Of a DNA stretch of 9,243 nt, positions 1 to 7,406 are shown piece after piece. The position numbers and the translations under genes are program-made. Position 1 is the stretch's first letter. Each line of letters begins with the position of its first letter. Under the pieces are notes generated by a model. The model had not been told where the DNA came from and searched no databases. It saw only the letters and a list, made by a program, of their open reading frames with translations. The stretch comes from Elusimicrobiota bacterium. Its GTDB lineage: Bacteria; Elusimicrobiota; Elusimicrobia; UBA1565; UBA9628. The stretch covers positions 1 to 9,243 of the forward strand of contig JAHFCD010000052.1 of assembly GCA_023249695.1 (NCBI GenBank). Direction: 5' to 3'.

Positions 1-1341
1 CGCCTCGCCGCGGGCGACCTCGAGGCCGCCGCGGCGATCCTGGGCCGGGCCCTCGCCTTCGCGCCCGGCGATGCCGACACCCGCGCCCTCCTCGTGTCGG
101 CGCTGAGCCTGCGCGCGCGCGAGCTCGACGCCGCCGGCCGCCGCCGCGACGCCGAGTCGCTGTCGCGCCGCATCCTGCGCCTCGCCCCCCGCGACGCGCG
201 CGCGAAAATGAGCCAGGGCGAGGTCCTCTATATCTCGGGCCGCGTCCCCGAGGGCCGGGCGCTCCTGGCCCAGGCCGTCCGCCTCGACCGCGGCGCGCTC
301 GCGCCGCGCGAGCGTTTTAAGATTCTGATGAAGCTGGGCCGCCACCGCGAGGCCGTCGCCGCCGCCGAGGCCATTCTCGACGGCACGGTCGTCCTCGCCG
401 ATCTGCGCGCCTTCTGGGATCCCTGGGAATGGGACGAGCGCCGTCCGCGCGACGAGCGCCGCGTCGAGCTCAAGAAGCTGGAGCGCGCCCTCGGGCCGGA
501 GGCCGGGTCTCCGTGGCGGCACTATTACCGCGCGGACCTCCGCGGCCCCGACGGGCTCGAGGATTTCGAGCGGCTCGCCGATTATCCGGCCGAGCGCTAC
601 GGCTGGATGTACTTCAAGGCCGCCGCGGCGGCGCTGCTCGCGGGCCGCTTCGCGCAAGCGGCGCAATGGTTTCAGGTCGCGCTCCGTCACGAGCCGATGG
701 ACTGGCGCGCGCACTGCTTCCTCGCCGAGACCTACCTCTGCCTGGGCCGCCCCGGCGACGCCTTCGCCGAGATGGACCTCGCGCTGCGCGCCGCTCCGCC
801 CAGCGAGGCGGGGCAGGTGCTCGCCTGGCGCGGCGCCTTCAACCTGTGGCTCGGCCGTTACGAGGAAGCGCTCCCGCTCCTCGACGAAGCCTGCCGCCTC
901 GACGCGCAATGCGCGTTCTGTTGGAAGGCCGCGACATTGCTCAAGCTCGGCAAGCCCAAGCCGGCGCTCGAGCTTCTCGACCTCACGCTCGAGCGCTATC
1001 CCCTCGATTTCGAGGCCTTGGTCTGGCGCGGCGAGGCGAAGCGCGCGCTCGGCCGCCCGAAGGACGCGCTCAAGGACCTCGACCGCGTCCCCCCCGCCGT
1101 CGGGCTGTGGGCGCTGTTCAACCGGGCGCTGGCCAAGGAGGCGCTCAAGGACCACAAGGGCATGCGGGCCGCCTTCGACGCGATCCCGGCCTTCGTCGTC
1201 GCTTATATCCGCAAACGGACGGGCCTTCCTCTGTCCTCTCCTCCCGCGGCTTCGGAAATGAAAGCGGTGCTCGCGGCCGGGCTTTCGCTCAGCCACGGCT
1301 TCCGGCGCGAGGAGTACCGTCAGGCGATATGGATGCGCTGA
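1..1341 (+). CDS. TPR-repeat protein, 5'-truncated by window edge
   Basis: The reading frame is open from base 1 with no start, so the N-terminus lies upstream and 446 residues are visible. Helical TPR-type repeats fill most of it: the first 31 visible residues already form an A-x(n)-A-L-x-F-A-P-G-D repeat end, and clear units follow around residues 205-240, 275-300 and 310-365, each with the small-residue/L-G-R/A-L-x-L-D pattern. Between the two blocks is a non-repeat segment with an aromatic stretch, FWDPWEWD, at about 138-145. The last 45 residues (about 401-446) do not look like TPR and end close to AIWMR. No catalytic domain, signal peptide or membrane helix is visible. TPR arrays usually act as protein-binding scaffolds. 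The gene overlaps the following glycosyltransferase-like gene by 13 bases, which suggests one operon and a shared process, perhaps surface glycan assembly (inference). The upstream part could carry an enzymatic domain that cannot be seen here. Confidence 0.85.
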   Translation, partial: RLAAGDLEAAAAILGRALAFAPGDADTRALLVSALSLRARELDAAGRRRDAESLSRRILRLAPRDARAKMSQGEVLYISGRVPEGRALLAQAVRLDRGALAPRERFKILMKLGRHREAVAAAEAILDGTVVLADLRAFWDPWEWDERRPRDERRVELKKLERALGPEAGSPWRHYYRADLRGPDGLEDFERLADYPAERYGWMYFKAAAAALLAGRFAQAAQWFQVALRHEPMDWRAHCFLAETYLCLGRPGDAFAEMDLALRAAPPSEAGQVLAWRGAFNLWLGRYEEALPLLDEACRLDAQCAFCWKAATLLKLGKPKPALELLDLTLERYPLDFEALVWRGEAKRALGRPKDALKDLDRVPPAVGLWALFNRALAKEALKDHKGMRAAFDAIPAFVVAYIRKRTGLPLSSPPAASEMKAVLAAGLSLSHGFRREEYRQAIWMR

Positions 1342-3398
1342 GCCGCATCCGCCGCTGGCGCCCCTCCCTTCCGGGCCTCGCCGGGCTGATCCCCACGGCG
1401 CTCGGCGGGGCGCTGCGCTTTTACCACGCGGCGAGCCTGGCCGGGGTGTGGACGCCCCACCTGAACCGGGGCGAGGGCTACTACGAAGGCGCCGTCAACT
1501 TTCTCGGCTATCACGTCCTCGCCGAGCGCGTCCCCAGCTTCCTTCCCGTCGGCACGCGCGGCCCGCTCTACCAGGCGTTCATCGTCCTCGTCGAGTTCTT
1601 CTTTTCCGCGCCGCATCCGGGACATATCATCTTCGCGCAGGCCGCCCTCTCGACCTTGGCGATCGCCGCCGTCTACGAGCTCGGCGCCGAGCTCGCCTCG
1701 CCGTGGGCGGGCCTGCTCGCCGGGATATGGCTGGCGCTCGACTTCGGCCACATCGAGGCCGTCGGGCAGCTCGACCTCGCGCTGTTCTACCAGGTCGCGA
1801 TCCTCGCCCTGGCCGCGGCGCTCGTCGGCTGGATCAAGGCCCCGTCCGCGAAGCGCACCGCCTTGCTCGCGCTGTGCCTGACGAGCAGCCTGATCTGCCG
1901 CGCCGCGCACTACCCGTTTCCGCTTCTGCTCGCCGCGGCCTGCCTGACGCTCCCCCGCTGGAAAGCCGGCCGGCGCTTCCTGCTCCCCCTGGCGGCCGCC
2001 GTTTTCCTCCTCGTCGGCCTGACGGTGGCCGGAAACTATGTCCGCTTCGGCCGCGTCGTGCCGATGGACGCCGAGACCGGCTCGGTGCGCTTCTACGCCA
2101 CGACGGTGGGCGAGCCCTGCTGCGACCAAAGCCAGATCGCGCGCTACGGCGCGGCGGCGACCGAGGGCGCCCTCGCGACGGGCGCCTCGGACGCGAACGC
2201 CGCCATCCTGCGCCGGAGCTTCCGGAATATCCGCGAGCGCCCGCTCCTGTTCGCGAAGACCTTCGCCCGCAACGCCTTCGACTTCTGGAGCCCCTACGCG
2301 CCGGCTCTCGCCCTGGGTCTCGTCGCGTGCCTCGCCCACGGCTTCGAGCCGGGCTTTCAGGCCCTGCTGCTGACCGCGCTCTCCTTCCTCGGCTATCACG
2401 TGCTCGTGGTCCATCGCTGGCATTCCGACGCCGTGCTGCCGCTGCTGGCCCTCCTGGCCGGCCTCGGCCTGGCCGGCGCGGCGCGAGCGCTCGGGCGGCG
2501 GGCCCCGGCCTCCGCTTTCTTCCGCCGCCCGCGCGACGACGGCTTCGCCCGCTCAATCCTCGTTCACCTTTTTGCCGGGCTCTACGGCGTCGTCCTCATC
2601 CTCTTCGCGGTCGAGCGCGTCGGCGCCTGGACGGGCCGCATCCCCAACGCGCTGGCCGACCCGGCCGCGGCCGCCCATCGCGCGCCGCTGGCCTTGCTCG
2701 ACCTGTCCGTCGAACACTCTCGGGGGACCTACGGCCTCGAGGAGCGCGCCGACGTGCTCTCGGCGATGGGCCTCTACACGCGCGCATGCGCGGACCTCTC
2801 GCGCCTGGCCCGGATCACGCCGGCGTCGCTCAAGCTCGCGCGGCGGGCGCGCCTGTGCGCGGCCGAGGCCGCGTTGGGCTCGGAGGGCTTGCTCCGCATC
2901 AAGAGCACCGTGCTCTCGGAGTCCGGCCTGCGCGACATGACCACCGACCTCCACCTGTCGACCCCATGCGATTGGCCGGGCTGGGGAAAGCCCGGCGCCG
3001 GCGGCGCCGACTACCTCGACCGCTGCATCGCCGCCTCCGGCCTCAACCCTCACAGCCGGGAGAATCGCGGCGTTTACCGCTACCTCATGGGAAACAAAAA
3101 AGGGGCCGCCGAGGATTTCCGCGCCGCGACCAAGGCCGACGCCTCCTTCGTGCAGGCCTACCTCAGCCTGTCGACCGTCCTGTTCGAGCTGGGACGCGTC
3201 CCGGACGCCTTGCCCCCCGCCGACCGGGCCGTGGCGATCGCGGAGCGGGGCCGCAGCTCGGAGCTCCACGCCGCCGCGCTCGAAACGCGCGCCTCGGTGT
3301 TCACCTCCCTGGGCGACCGGCGCCGCGCCGAGGCCGACCTCGGCCGCGCCCGGGAAATCCGCTCGGGCCCGCAGATCACCGAGACCGAAAAAGAGTGA
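1329..3398 (+). CDS. GT-C-type membrane glycosyltransferase-like protein with C-terminal TPR tail
   Basis: This 689-residue protein has a polytopic membrane half followed by a soluble TPR half. Hydrophobic segments are visible at about 84-92, 101-120, 126-139, 150-168, 177-190, 196-207, 216-234, 323-337, 343-360, 367-385 and 408-428. In the first predicted extracytoplasmic loop, RGEGYYEGA (48-55) resembles the acidic, tyrosine-containing catalytic loop of GT-C enzymes, and RGPLYQAF (77-84) matches the R-x-P-L-Y motif common in the ArnT/PMT (GT39) family. Such enzymes move a sugar from a polyprenyl-phosphate donor to a lipid or protein acceptor on the outer face of the inner membrane. Residues about 235-320 form a large loop with a CC pair at 264-265. 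Residues about 565-680 contain TPR-like units, which are unusual in plain GT39 proteins. The ATG at 1329 is preferred because hydrophobic coding character starts there; it lies inside the end of the previous gene, with GAGGAG 14 bases upstream and AGG 4 bases upstream, so translational coupling is likely. Donor and acceptor are unknown. Confidence 0.8.
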   Translation: MDALSRIRRWRPSLPGLAGLIPTALGGALRFYHAASLAGVWTPHLNRGEGYYEGAVNFLGYHVLAERVPSFLPVGTRGPLYQAFIVLVEFFFSAPHPGHIIFAQAALSTLAIAAVYELGAELASPWAGLLAGIWLALDFGHIEAVGQLDLALFYQVAILALAAALVGWIKAPSAKRTALLALCLTSSLICRAAHYPFPLLLAAACLTLPRWKAGRRFLLPLAAAVFLLVGLTVAGNYVRFGRVVPMDAETGSVRFYATTVGEPCCDQSQIARYGAAATEGALATGASDANAAILRRSFRNIRERPLLFAKTFARNAFDFWSPYAPALALGLVACLAHGFEPGFQALLLTALSFLGYHVLVVHRWHSDAVLPLLALLAGLGLAGAARALGRRAPASAFFRRPRDDGFARSILVHLFAGLYGVVLILFAVERVGAWTGRIPNALADPAAAAHRAPLALLDLSVEHSRGTYGLEERADVLSAMGLYTRACADLSRLARITPASLKLARRARLCAAEAALGSEGLLRIKSTVLSESGLRDMTTDLHLSTPCDWPGWGKPGAGGADYLDRCIAASGLNPHSRENRGVYRYLMGNKKGAAEDFRAATKADASFVQAYLSLSTVLFELGRVPDALPPADRAVAIAERGRSSELHAAALETRASVFTSLGDRRRAEADLGRAREIRSGPQITETEKE

Positions 3399-3470
3399 CC
3401 CGTCTCGTCCGAACGGCTATCCCCATTACCCCAACGGTCGGCGGTATTCGGGACGACTTCGCGCTTGCCG

Positions 3471-4400
3471 CTAAGCGTCGGTCAGATTAAAGTCCGTCAG
3501 AGACTTGAGGGCTAGGAGAAAAGCCATGAGATTGGGCATGGGAGCCGTTTCGAAGTCAAACCCGTCCTTCTCAAGGACGCCCCCCGCGCCCTGCGTGTCG
3601 TCCTTGCGCGCGATGCGCAGGGCGCCGGTGCCGCGGAAGATGGAGAGCTCCTCGGATTTCAGCCGTTCGGTCCGGCCGCTCCGGCCCAATTCGAGAAATC
3701 CCTGGCCGACCCTGACGAACTCGCCGTCTTTGATTTTAAATTCCATCCAGCCGTTCTGGGCCAGGCCCTCCCGGCCCAATTCCATGAGATAGCGGCTCCA
3801 AGAAAGCTCCGCCGAGCGGGCCAGATTATAGTCGCTGCGGGCCGGCGGCCCCGACCGCAGCCAGTCCTCGGACATATGGCGGATCTTGAACTTTTCCCGG
3901 CCTTCGGCGTCAGTCCAAATAAAGTTGTAGGTGGCGTCAAAGCCGAGGAGCATGTCCTGGATCAGCTCATTCATTTTGAGGGCCTTGGCGTCCCGAAACA
4001 CAAACAGCGTCTCCGTTTTTACCGCCTCGCGGGAGCCCGAGCAGCGCAGGACGGCCACGCCCTGCGTGCCGACATAACTCACGCGGTGGGAAAAGCGCGC
4101 GAACCACCAGGCCGGTAAAGCCGCCGCCGCCGCCGAAAAAATAGGCCAAAGATAGCGCGAGCCGGAGACCAGCCCTTTTTCCACCAGCCCCGCTCCGGCC
4201 AAAAGACCCGCCAACGCCGCGCCGGTGACGACGTATGCGCCCCAAGAGCTTTTGCCCCGAACCAGCGAGGTCCAGGCGCTGACGACCTCCCCGATCTCGG
4301 GCGGCGGCGGCGCGAAAAAGTCCTGCTCGGGCAGCAAAGGCTTGCCTTGGTGGTCGGTCACGCCGGTGGTCGGCTGCCATTGCGCAGCGGGGGGTTGCAT
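3471..4400 (-). CDS. Two-helix membrane-anchored protein of unknown function
   Basis: I do not recognise this 309-residue protein. Residues 1-45 are polar and proline-rich, with four prolines at 31-34. Two hydrophobic helices follow at about 54-73 and 84-101, forming a membrane hairpin. The rest (about 103-309) is soluble, with alternating beta-type stretches such as RVSYVGTQGVAVLRC (106-120) and ETLFVFRDAKAL (130-141), then repeated short strands with WMEFKIKDGEFVRVG (218-232). This layout recalls membrane-tethered bacterial PH-like (YcxB or DUF6585-type) domains, but that is only a resemblance. The ATG at 4400 is chosen over an in-frame GTG at 4424 because the GTG overlaps the predicted -10 element and GAGG precedes the ATG by 4 bases. 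The gene stands alone, converges on the glycosyltransferase gene with 72 bases between stops, and has a somewhat lower GC content than its neighbours (57-67% in counted lines). Confidence 0.72.
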   Translation of the reverse strand: MQPPAAQWQPTTGVTDHQGKPLLPEQDFFAPPPPEIGEVVSAWTSLVRGKSSWGAYVVTGAALAGLLAGAGLVEKGLVSGSRYLWPIFSAAAAALPAWWFARFSHRVSYVGTQGVAVLRCSGSREAVKTETLFVFRDAKALKMNELIQDMLLGFDATYNFIWTDAEGREKFKIRHMSEDWLRSGPPARSDYNLARSAELSWSRYLMELGREGLAQNGWMEFKIKDGEFVRVGQGFLELGRSGRTERLKSEELSIFRGTGALRIARKDDTQGAGGVLEKDGFDFETAPMPNLMAFLLALKSLTDFNLTDA

Positions 4401-4415
4401 CGGACCTCGACCCTT

Positions 4416-4443
4416 ATTTAACACGAACTCGGGGTCCTGTCAA
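4416..4443 (-). promoter_or_regulatory. Sigma-70-like promoter for the membrane protein gene
   Basis: On the - strand a perfect TTGACA (4443-4438) is followed after 16 bases by TTAAAT (4421-4416, four of six matches to TATAAT). Transcription would begin near 4409-4410, only about ten bases before the ATG at 4400, so the GAGG at 4408-4405 would sit at the very 5' end of the mRNA. The short leader is a weakness of the prediction. The position directly upstream of a lone gene and after a gap of more than 500 bases supports it. Confidence 0.5.
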
Positions 4444-4502
4444 GGTCGTCTTTTCTCCATGTTCCCAGATTCATGCTGTAGCCGCGGCGCGTGGGCATAC
4501 TC

Positions 4503-4596
4503 CGGCGGCTCTTGGCTTTAAAGCAAAATGGCCTGCTGCTGCGGCAATTTAAGGCATCTATTCCGATTTCGTTTGCATTAAAGCCAAGAGCCGCCG
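4503..4596. repeat. Near-perfect 25-bp inverted repeat around a 44-base spacer
   Basis: Left arm 4503-4527 and right arm 4572-4596 are reverse complements over 25 positions with one mismatch (4522 against 4577). The outer 19 bp are perfect (CGGCGGCTCTTGGCTTTAA and its complement). The left arm also contains the self-palindrome GCTTTAAAGC (4515-4524), which is GCATTAAAGC in the right arm. The 44-base spacer (4528-4571) has no coding sign. As RNA from either strand this would be a long stable stem. There is no T tract after it on either strand, so it does not read as a simple terminator. It could be the terminal repeats of a miniature mobile element, a protein-binding site, or a structured RNA. 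I found no clear target-site duplication at its edges. Confidence 0.8.
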
Positions 4597-4651
4597 CTGG
4601 GTGGTCCCCAGCCAGGGAACATTTTATGGGGTTCAATCGTATAGAGAGTGC

Positions 4652-4825
4652 ATGGACACCATAGTCGCGGTCTCTGAAGTGGCCTCATTGCTCAAGCAAC
4701 TGTTCGAGGGCCTGGGATATCGTTTACTCATCGAGTCTGTGGAGCTTCTATTGACTTCACGTCTTGTGTCGTCCGGGAACTTGGAGCGTCTTTTCCCCCA
4801 GCACCTTCATCGCATTGAGATATGA
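4652..4825 (+). CDS. Doubtful 57-residue ORF
   Basis: An ATG at 4652 opens 57 codons ending in TGA at 4823-4825. The product would be mostly helical and rich in Leu, Val and Glu/Arg (SLLKQLFEGLGYRLLIESVE at 12-31), with no cysteine and no signal peptide. A weak purine run (AGAGAG) sits 3 bases before the start. The same frame is open back to a GTG at 4601. Codon use has more A/T third bases than the flanking genes, matching the low-GC region. I do not recognise a family. It may be a small real gene, a relic of a transferred element, or chance, and chance is not excluded at this length. Confidence 0.2.
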   Translation: MDTIVAVSEVASLLKQLFEGLGYRLLIESVELLLTSRLVSSGNLERLFPQHLHRIEI

Positions 4826-4949
4826 ACTGCATCGCTGCGCTCGGGCGCTCACCGGAAGGAGAACAAGGCGAGAAACAAAAGAGGCTTCATTTCCTCGTGG
4901 GAGCCGGCGCAACAATACCTTTCCCGCCGTCATTCATGCGGGGCGGTCG

Positions 4950-7406
4950 TTATTCGAGGACGCGGGCGGGCAGGAGCACAGTCACGGCCGAATCGGCCTG
5001 CATCAGGATCGGCTCCAGCGCGCCGACCGTCGTCTCGAGCGGCTCGAACTCGCTGTAGCCCGAGCCGGCCATGAGCCAGCACGGGTCCTGCGCGTCGAAT
5101 TGGCCCTGGATCAGGCGGCACTGCTCCCGGCGCTGCTCGCCCGAGGAGAAATTGTAAACGACCACGGGCAGGCGCGGGTCGAGCCCCGCCAGGCCGTTGG
5201 TGTCGCGCACCTCGTAGCCGAGGGCCGCGCCGCGCACGCGGCCGACGAGCGTCGGGAACAGGTCGGCGATCGACACCGAGGCGATGACGCGGCAGGCGAT
5301 GCCGCGGGCCGCGCAGTCCTTGGTCAGCCGGTAGGCGAGCCGCCCGTAGAAGGTGGGCATGCCGCGCGTGACGACCGCGCCGCGCCCGAGAGACTTCATC
5401 CCCTTCATCACGAGGCGCGCGCACGAGGTGGACTGCCCGTCGGAGCGGCGGAAGACGATGGTTCGCATCGGGACGCCGTACAGGCCGAGCATGTCCGCGA
5501 CGGTCTTGTCCGAGAGGTTGGAGAAGAACTCCTCGCACCCGGTCAAGGACCACAGGGCCTCGACGCTGCTTTGGTAGGGCAGGCGGAAGCCGAGGCCCAT
5601 GACCAGGAGCTCGCGGCCCGGCGGCGGCGCGGGCGCCTTGGGCGCCTCGGACAGCACGCGCGCGACGTGGCGGTAGAACACGCACGTGCTCGCGACCTGA
5701 GCGTCATCGGTCGCCTTCTCCGCGGCGGCGAACAGGCGCTGGCTTTCGCCGAAGCGCTTTTGGCGGCAGGCGACGTAGGCGAGCCAGAAATCGCGCACGC
5801 CCGCCGGCCAGGTTCCCTTGAGCAGCGCGGCGACGGCCTTGTCGTCGTCCTGCAGAACGCAGATGCGCAGACGCTCCTGGCGCAGCCCGATATCGTCGGA
5901 CGCGAGAGCGCAGGCCGCGTCGATCGCGGCGCGCGCGCCGGGCAGGTCGCCCTCGACGAAGCGCACGCGCGAGAGCTGGCGGGGCACGCGGACGTCGCCG
6001 GGCGACAGGCGCGCGGCGCGGGCCAGGCACCGGGCCGCTTCTTCGTACTGCGCCTGTTCTAAATGGATGGCCGAGGCGCGTATGTCAGGCTCGGGGCTGT
6101 CGGGAATCGCCCGGCGCATGTGCGCGAACTCGGTCAGCGAATCCCAGAACAGGCCGACGCGGTTGTAGGCGTCGGCGCGCTCGGCGCAGGCCCAGGCCGA
6201 GCGTTCGATCTTCTTCGTGGCGTCCAGGTCCGCGCGCGCCGCGTCGTGCTCGCCCCAGCGCGCGCGCATCATGCCGCGCAGGGCGAGCGCCCAGCCCTCG
6301 GGGCCGTTCGGGCCGGCGGCCTCGAGCCAGCTCTCCGTCGCCGCTTTGTCGCCGCCTTGCGCGGCGAGCAGGGCCTTCATCGCCGGGCCCGCGGCCGAGC
6401 CGGGGAGCAGACCGATGAACGCGTCGGCGTCGCGCCCGGCGGCGGCGAGATCGCCCTTCGAGAAATTTTCCGCCGCGCGGTGGACGAGGCTCCACGGCAG
6501 CGCGGGACGCTTCACCGCCGCGGCCCTTCCGCCCGGCGATCCGAGCCACGGAATCATATGACGGCGCTCTTCTTTGGGATCCGCGGCTTTCACGGCCGCG
6601 CCGGAGATGATACGCGCGAGACCCTGCTCGAGCAGGACGCGCGGGCTCCAGAGAAGCATGCGCCGCGCCAAGGACGGATCGGCGGGATGGCCCGCGCCCG
6701 GGCCGTCGGCTTGAGGCGCGGCGTCGGAGGAGCCCATCAGGCGCAGCAATAATGACGCGGCCTCCGCCTCCGTGCGGCCCTGGCCCGTGCCGATCGGTAT
6801 GGTGAGGCCCTCCACGCCGGAGGCGTGCGAGGCGAGAAGGTAGGCTTCGACGACGTCGTCGATCCAGACGAAGTCCTTGACCGCGCCCGACAATCGGGCC
6901 GGGCGCTCGCCGCTCTTGAGGTTCTGCGGGAAGTCCTTGAGGGGCTGGCCGGGACCATAGACGAGGTACAGCTCGAGCGTCACCGCTCGAATGCCGAGAG
7001 AGGAGACCTTCGCCGCGACCGCCGCGTCGTCCTCGCGCGCGGGCGCGTCGTGCGCCGTCCGCACGAGGCGGCGCAGGTCCGGCGCGTGGGCGCGCAGGAC
7101 CCGCGCCAGGCGCGCGGTCGCCTCGGCCTCGCGCGGGAAGGTCGAGCCGTCGCGCTGCTTGGCGAGATGGAACACGACCTCCGGCCGCGCGGCGAGCACC
7201 GCCGCCGCCAGGCTGAGCTCGTCGCCGAGATCGCCGACATGCCGGGTCACCCGCTTCCAGGCGGGACCGAGCGCCTCGGGCGACGACGTCGAGCGGACGA
7301 GGACGTGGACGTCGGCGCCGTCGCCGACCAGGCGCCGCGTCAGCGCCGAACCGATGAAGCCGGTCGCGCCGGTGACGAGGACGCGCCGGCCCCGCAAGGT
7401 CACCAT
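4950..7406 (-). CDS. Three-part fusion: SDR/epimerase-like + TPR + tetrapyrrole-methylase-like domain
   Basis: This 818-residue protein has three regions. Residues 7-270 resemble an extended short-chain dehydrogenase (NAD-dependent epimerase/dehydratase): the cofactor motif TGATGFIG is at 12-19, VYGPGQP at 149-155 and DFVWIDDVVEAYLLA at 178-192. The usual Y-x-x-x-K active-site pair is not visible in the expected place before VYGPG; a lysine (K133) is there, but alanine sits four positions before it. Residues about 305-590 are TPR-like repeats. Residues 599-818 resemble a class III SAM-dependent methyltransferase: VMGLGFRLPYQSSVEAL (602-618), a GMP loop at 682-684 where family members have G-x-P, and VIASVSIADLF (707-717) in place of the P-G-x-S segment. 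The end is LLPARVLE, with no peptide extension. The ATG overlaps the previous stop as ATGGTGA and lacks a good ribosome site, so coupled translation is likely. Substrate unknown; the SDR part may bind nucleotide without catalysis (inference). Confidence 0.85.
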   Translation of the reverse strand: MVTLRGRRVLVTGATGFIGSALTRRLVGDGADVHVLVRSTSSPEALGPAWKRVTRHVGDLGDELSLAAAVLAARPEVVFHLAKQRDGSTFPREAEATARLARVLRAHAPDLRRLVRTAHDAPAREDDAAVAAKVSSLGIRAVTLELYLVYGPGQPLKDFPQNLKSGERPARLSGAVKDFVWIDDVVEAYLLASHASGVEGLTIPIGTGQGRTEAEAASLLLRLMGSSDAAPQADGPGAGHPADPSLARRMLLWSPRVLLEQGLARIISGAAVKAADPKEERRHMIPWLGSPGGRAAAVKRPALPWSLVHRAAENFSKGDLAAAGRDADAFIGLLPGSAAGPAMKALLAAQGGDKAATESWLEAAGPNGPEGWALALRGMMRARWGEHDAARADLDATKKIERSAWACAERADAYNRVGLFWDSLTEFAHMRRAIPDSPEPDIRASAIHLEQAQYEEAARCLARAARLSPGDVRVPRQLSRVRFVEGDLPGARAAIDAACALASDDIGLRQERLRICVLQDDDKAVAALLKGTWPAGVRDFWLAYVACRQKRFGESQRLFAAAEKATDDAQVASTCVFYRHVARVLSEAPKAPAPPPGRELLVMGLGFRLPYQSSVEALWSLTGCEEFFSNLSDKTVADMLGLYGVPMRTIVFRRSDGQSTSCARLVMKGMKSLGRGAVVTRGMPTFYGRLAYRLTKDCAARGIACRVIASVSIADLFPTLVGRVRGAALGYEVRDTNGLAGLDPRLPVVVYNFSSGEQRREQCRLIQGQFDAQDPCWLMAGSGYSEFEPLETTVGALEPILMQADSAVTVLLPARVLE

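Larger units (their letters stand above)
4425..4949. other. 525-base low-GC intergenic region between two - strand genes
   Basis: Six 60-base lines between 4501 and 4920 count to 188 G+C of 360 (52%), against 65-82% in counted lines of the flanking large genes. The region lies downstream of the triple-methylase operon and upstream of the membrane protein gene. From left to right it holds the -35 box, a large inverted repeat (4503-4596), a small 6-bp stem directly next to it (GCTGGG 4596-4601 with CCCAGC 4607-4612, loop of 5), a doubtful 57-codon + strand ORF (4652-4825), and about 120 bases with nothing I can assign. I see no hairpin followed by a T tract that would clearly terminate the operon ending at 4950. 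Confidence 0.6.

Noticed and set aside
429..1328. N-terminal extension of the glycosyltransferase frame
   Set aside because: The frame is open upstream of 1329 only because of high GC. The translation there is Arg/Pro/Ala-rich low-complexity sequence antiparallel to no domain, while the overlapping frame encodes a good TPR protein.
1320..2423. - strand open frame of 367 codons opposite the glycosyltransferase
   Set aside because: Gly/Arg/Glu-rich antisense shadow; the + strand frame has membrane helices and recognisable motifs.
3399..3470. Bidirectional terminator between convergent stops
   Set aside because: Only an imperfect bulged stem of about eight pairs (TCGTCCGAA near 3405-3413 against TTCGGGACGA near 3448-3457) with a long loop and no T tract on either side.
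1448..3490. Long + strand open frame of 680 codons across the glycosyltransferase
   Set aside because: Composition is extremely rich in Arg, Pro and Gly with no hydrophobic or domain pattern, typical of an out-of-frame reading of a GC-rich gene.
4503..4596. Integron attC site or Rho-independent terminator
   Set aside because: No attC core-site pattern or integrase is visible, and no T tract follows the stem on either strand.
4418..4636. - strand 72-codon ORF running through the inverted repeat
   Set aside because: It crosses both repeat arms and the predicted promoter, has no recognisable pattern and no clear ribosome site.
4830..4860. Resemblance of TCGCTGCGCTCGG to plasmid replication-origin flanking sequence
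   Set aside because: Only about 13 bases match a commonly seen vector stretch, and the neighbouring bases diverge. This is coincidence in GC-rich DNA.
4764..6062. + strand open frame of 432 codons opposite the SDR-TPR-methylase gene
   Set aside because: Arg/Ala/Gly/His-rich antisense reading; the - strand carries the conserved methylase and TPR motifs.
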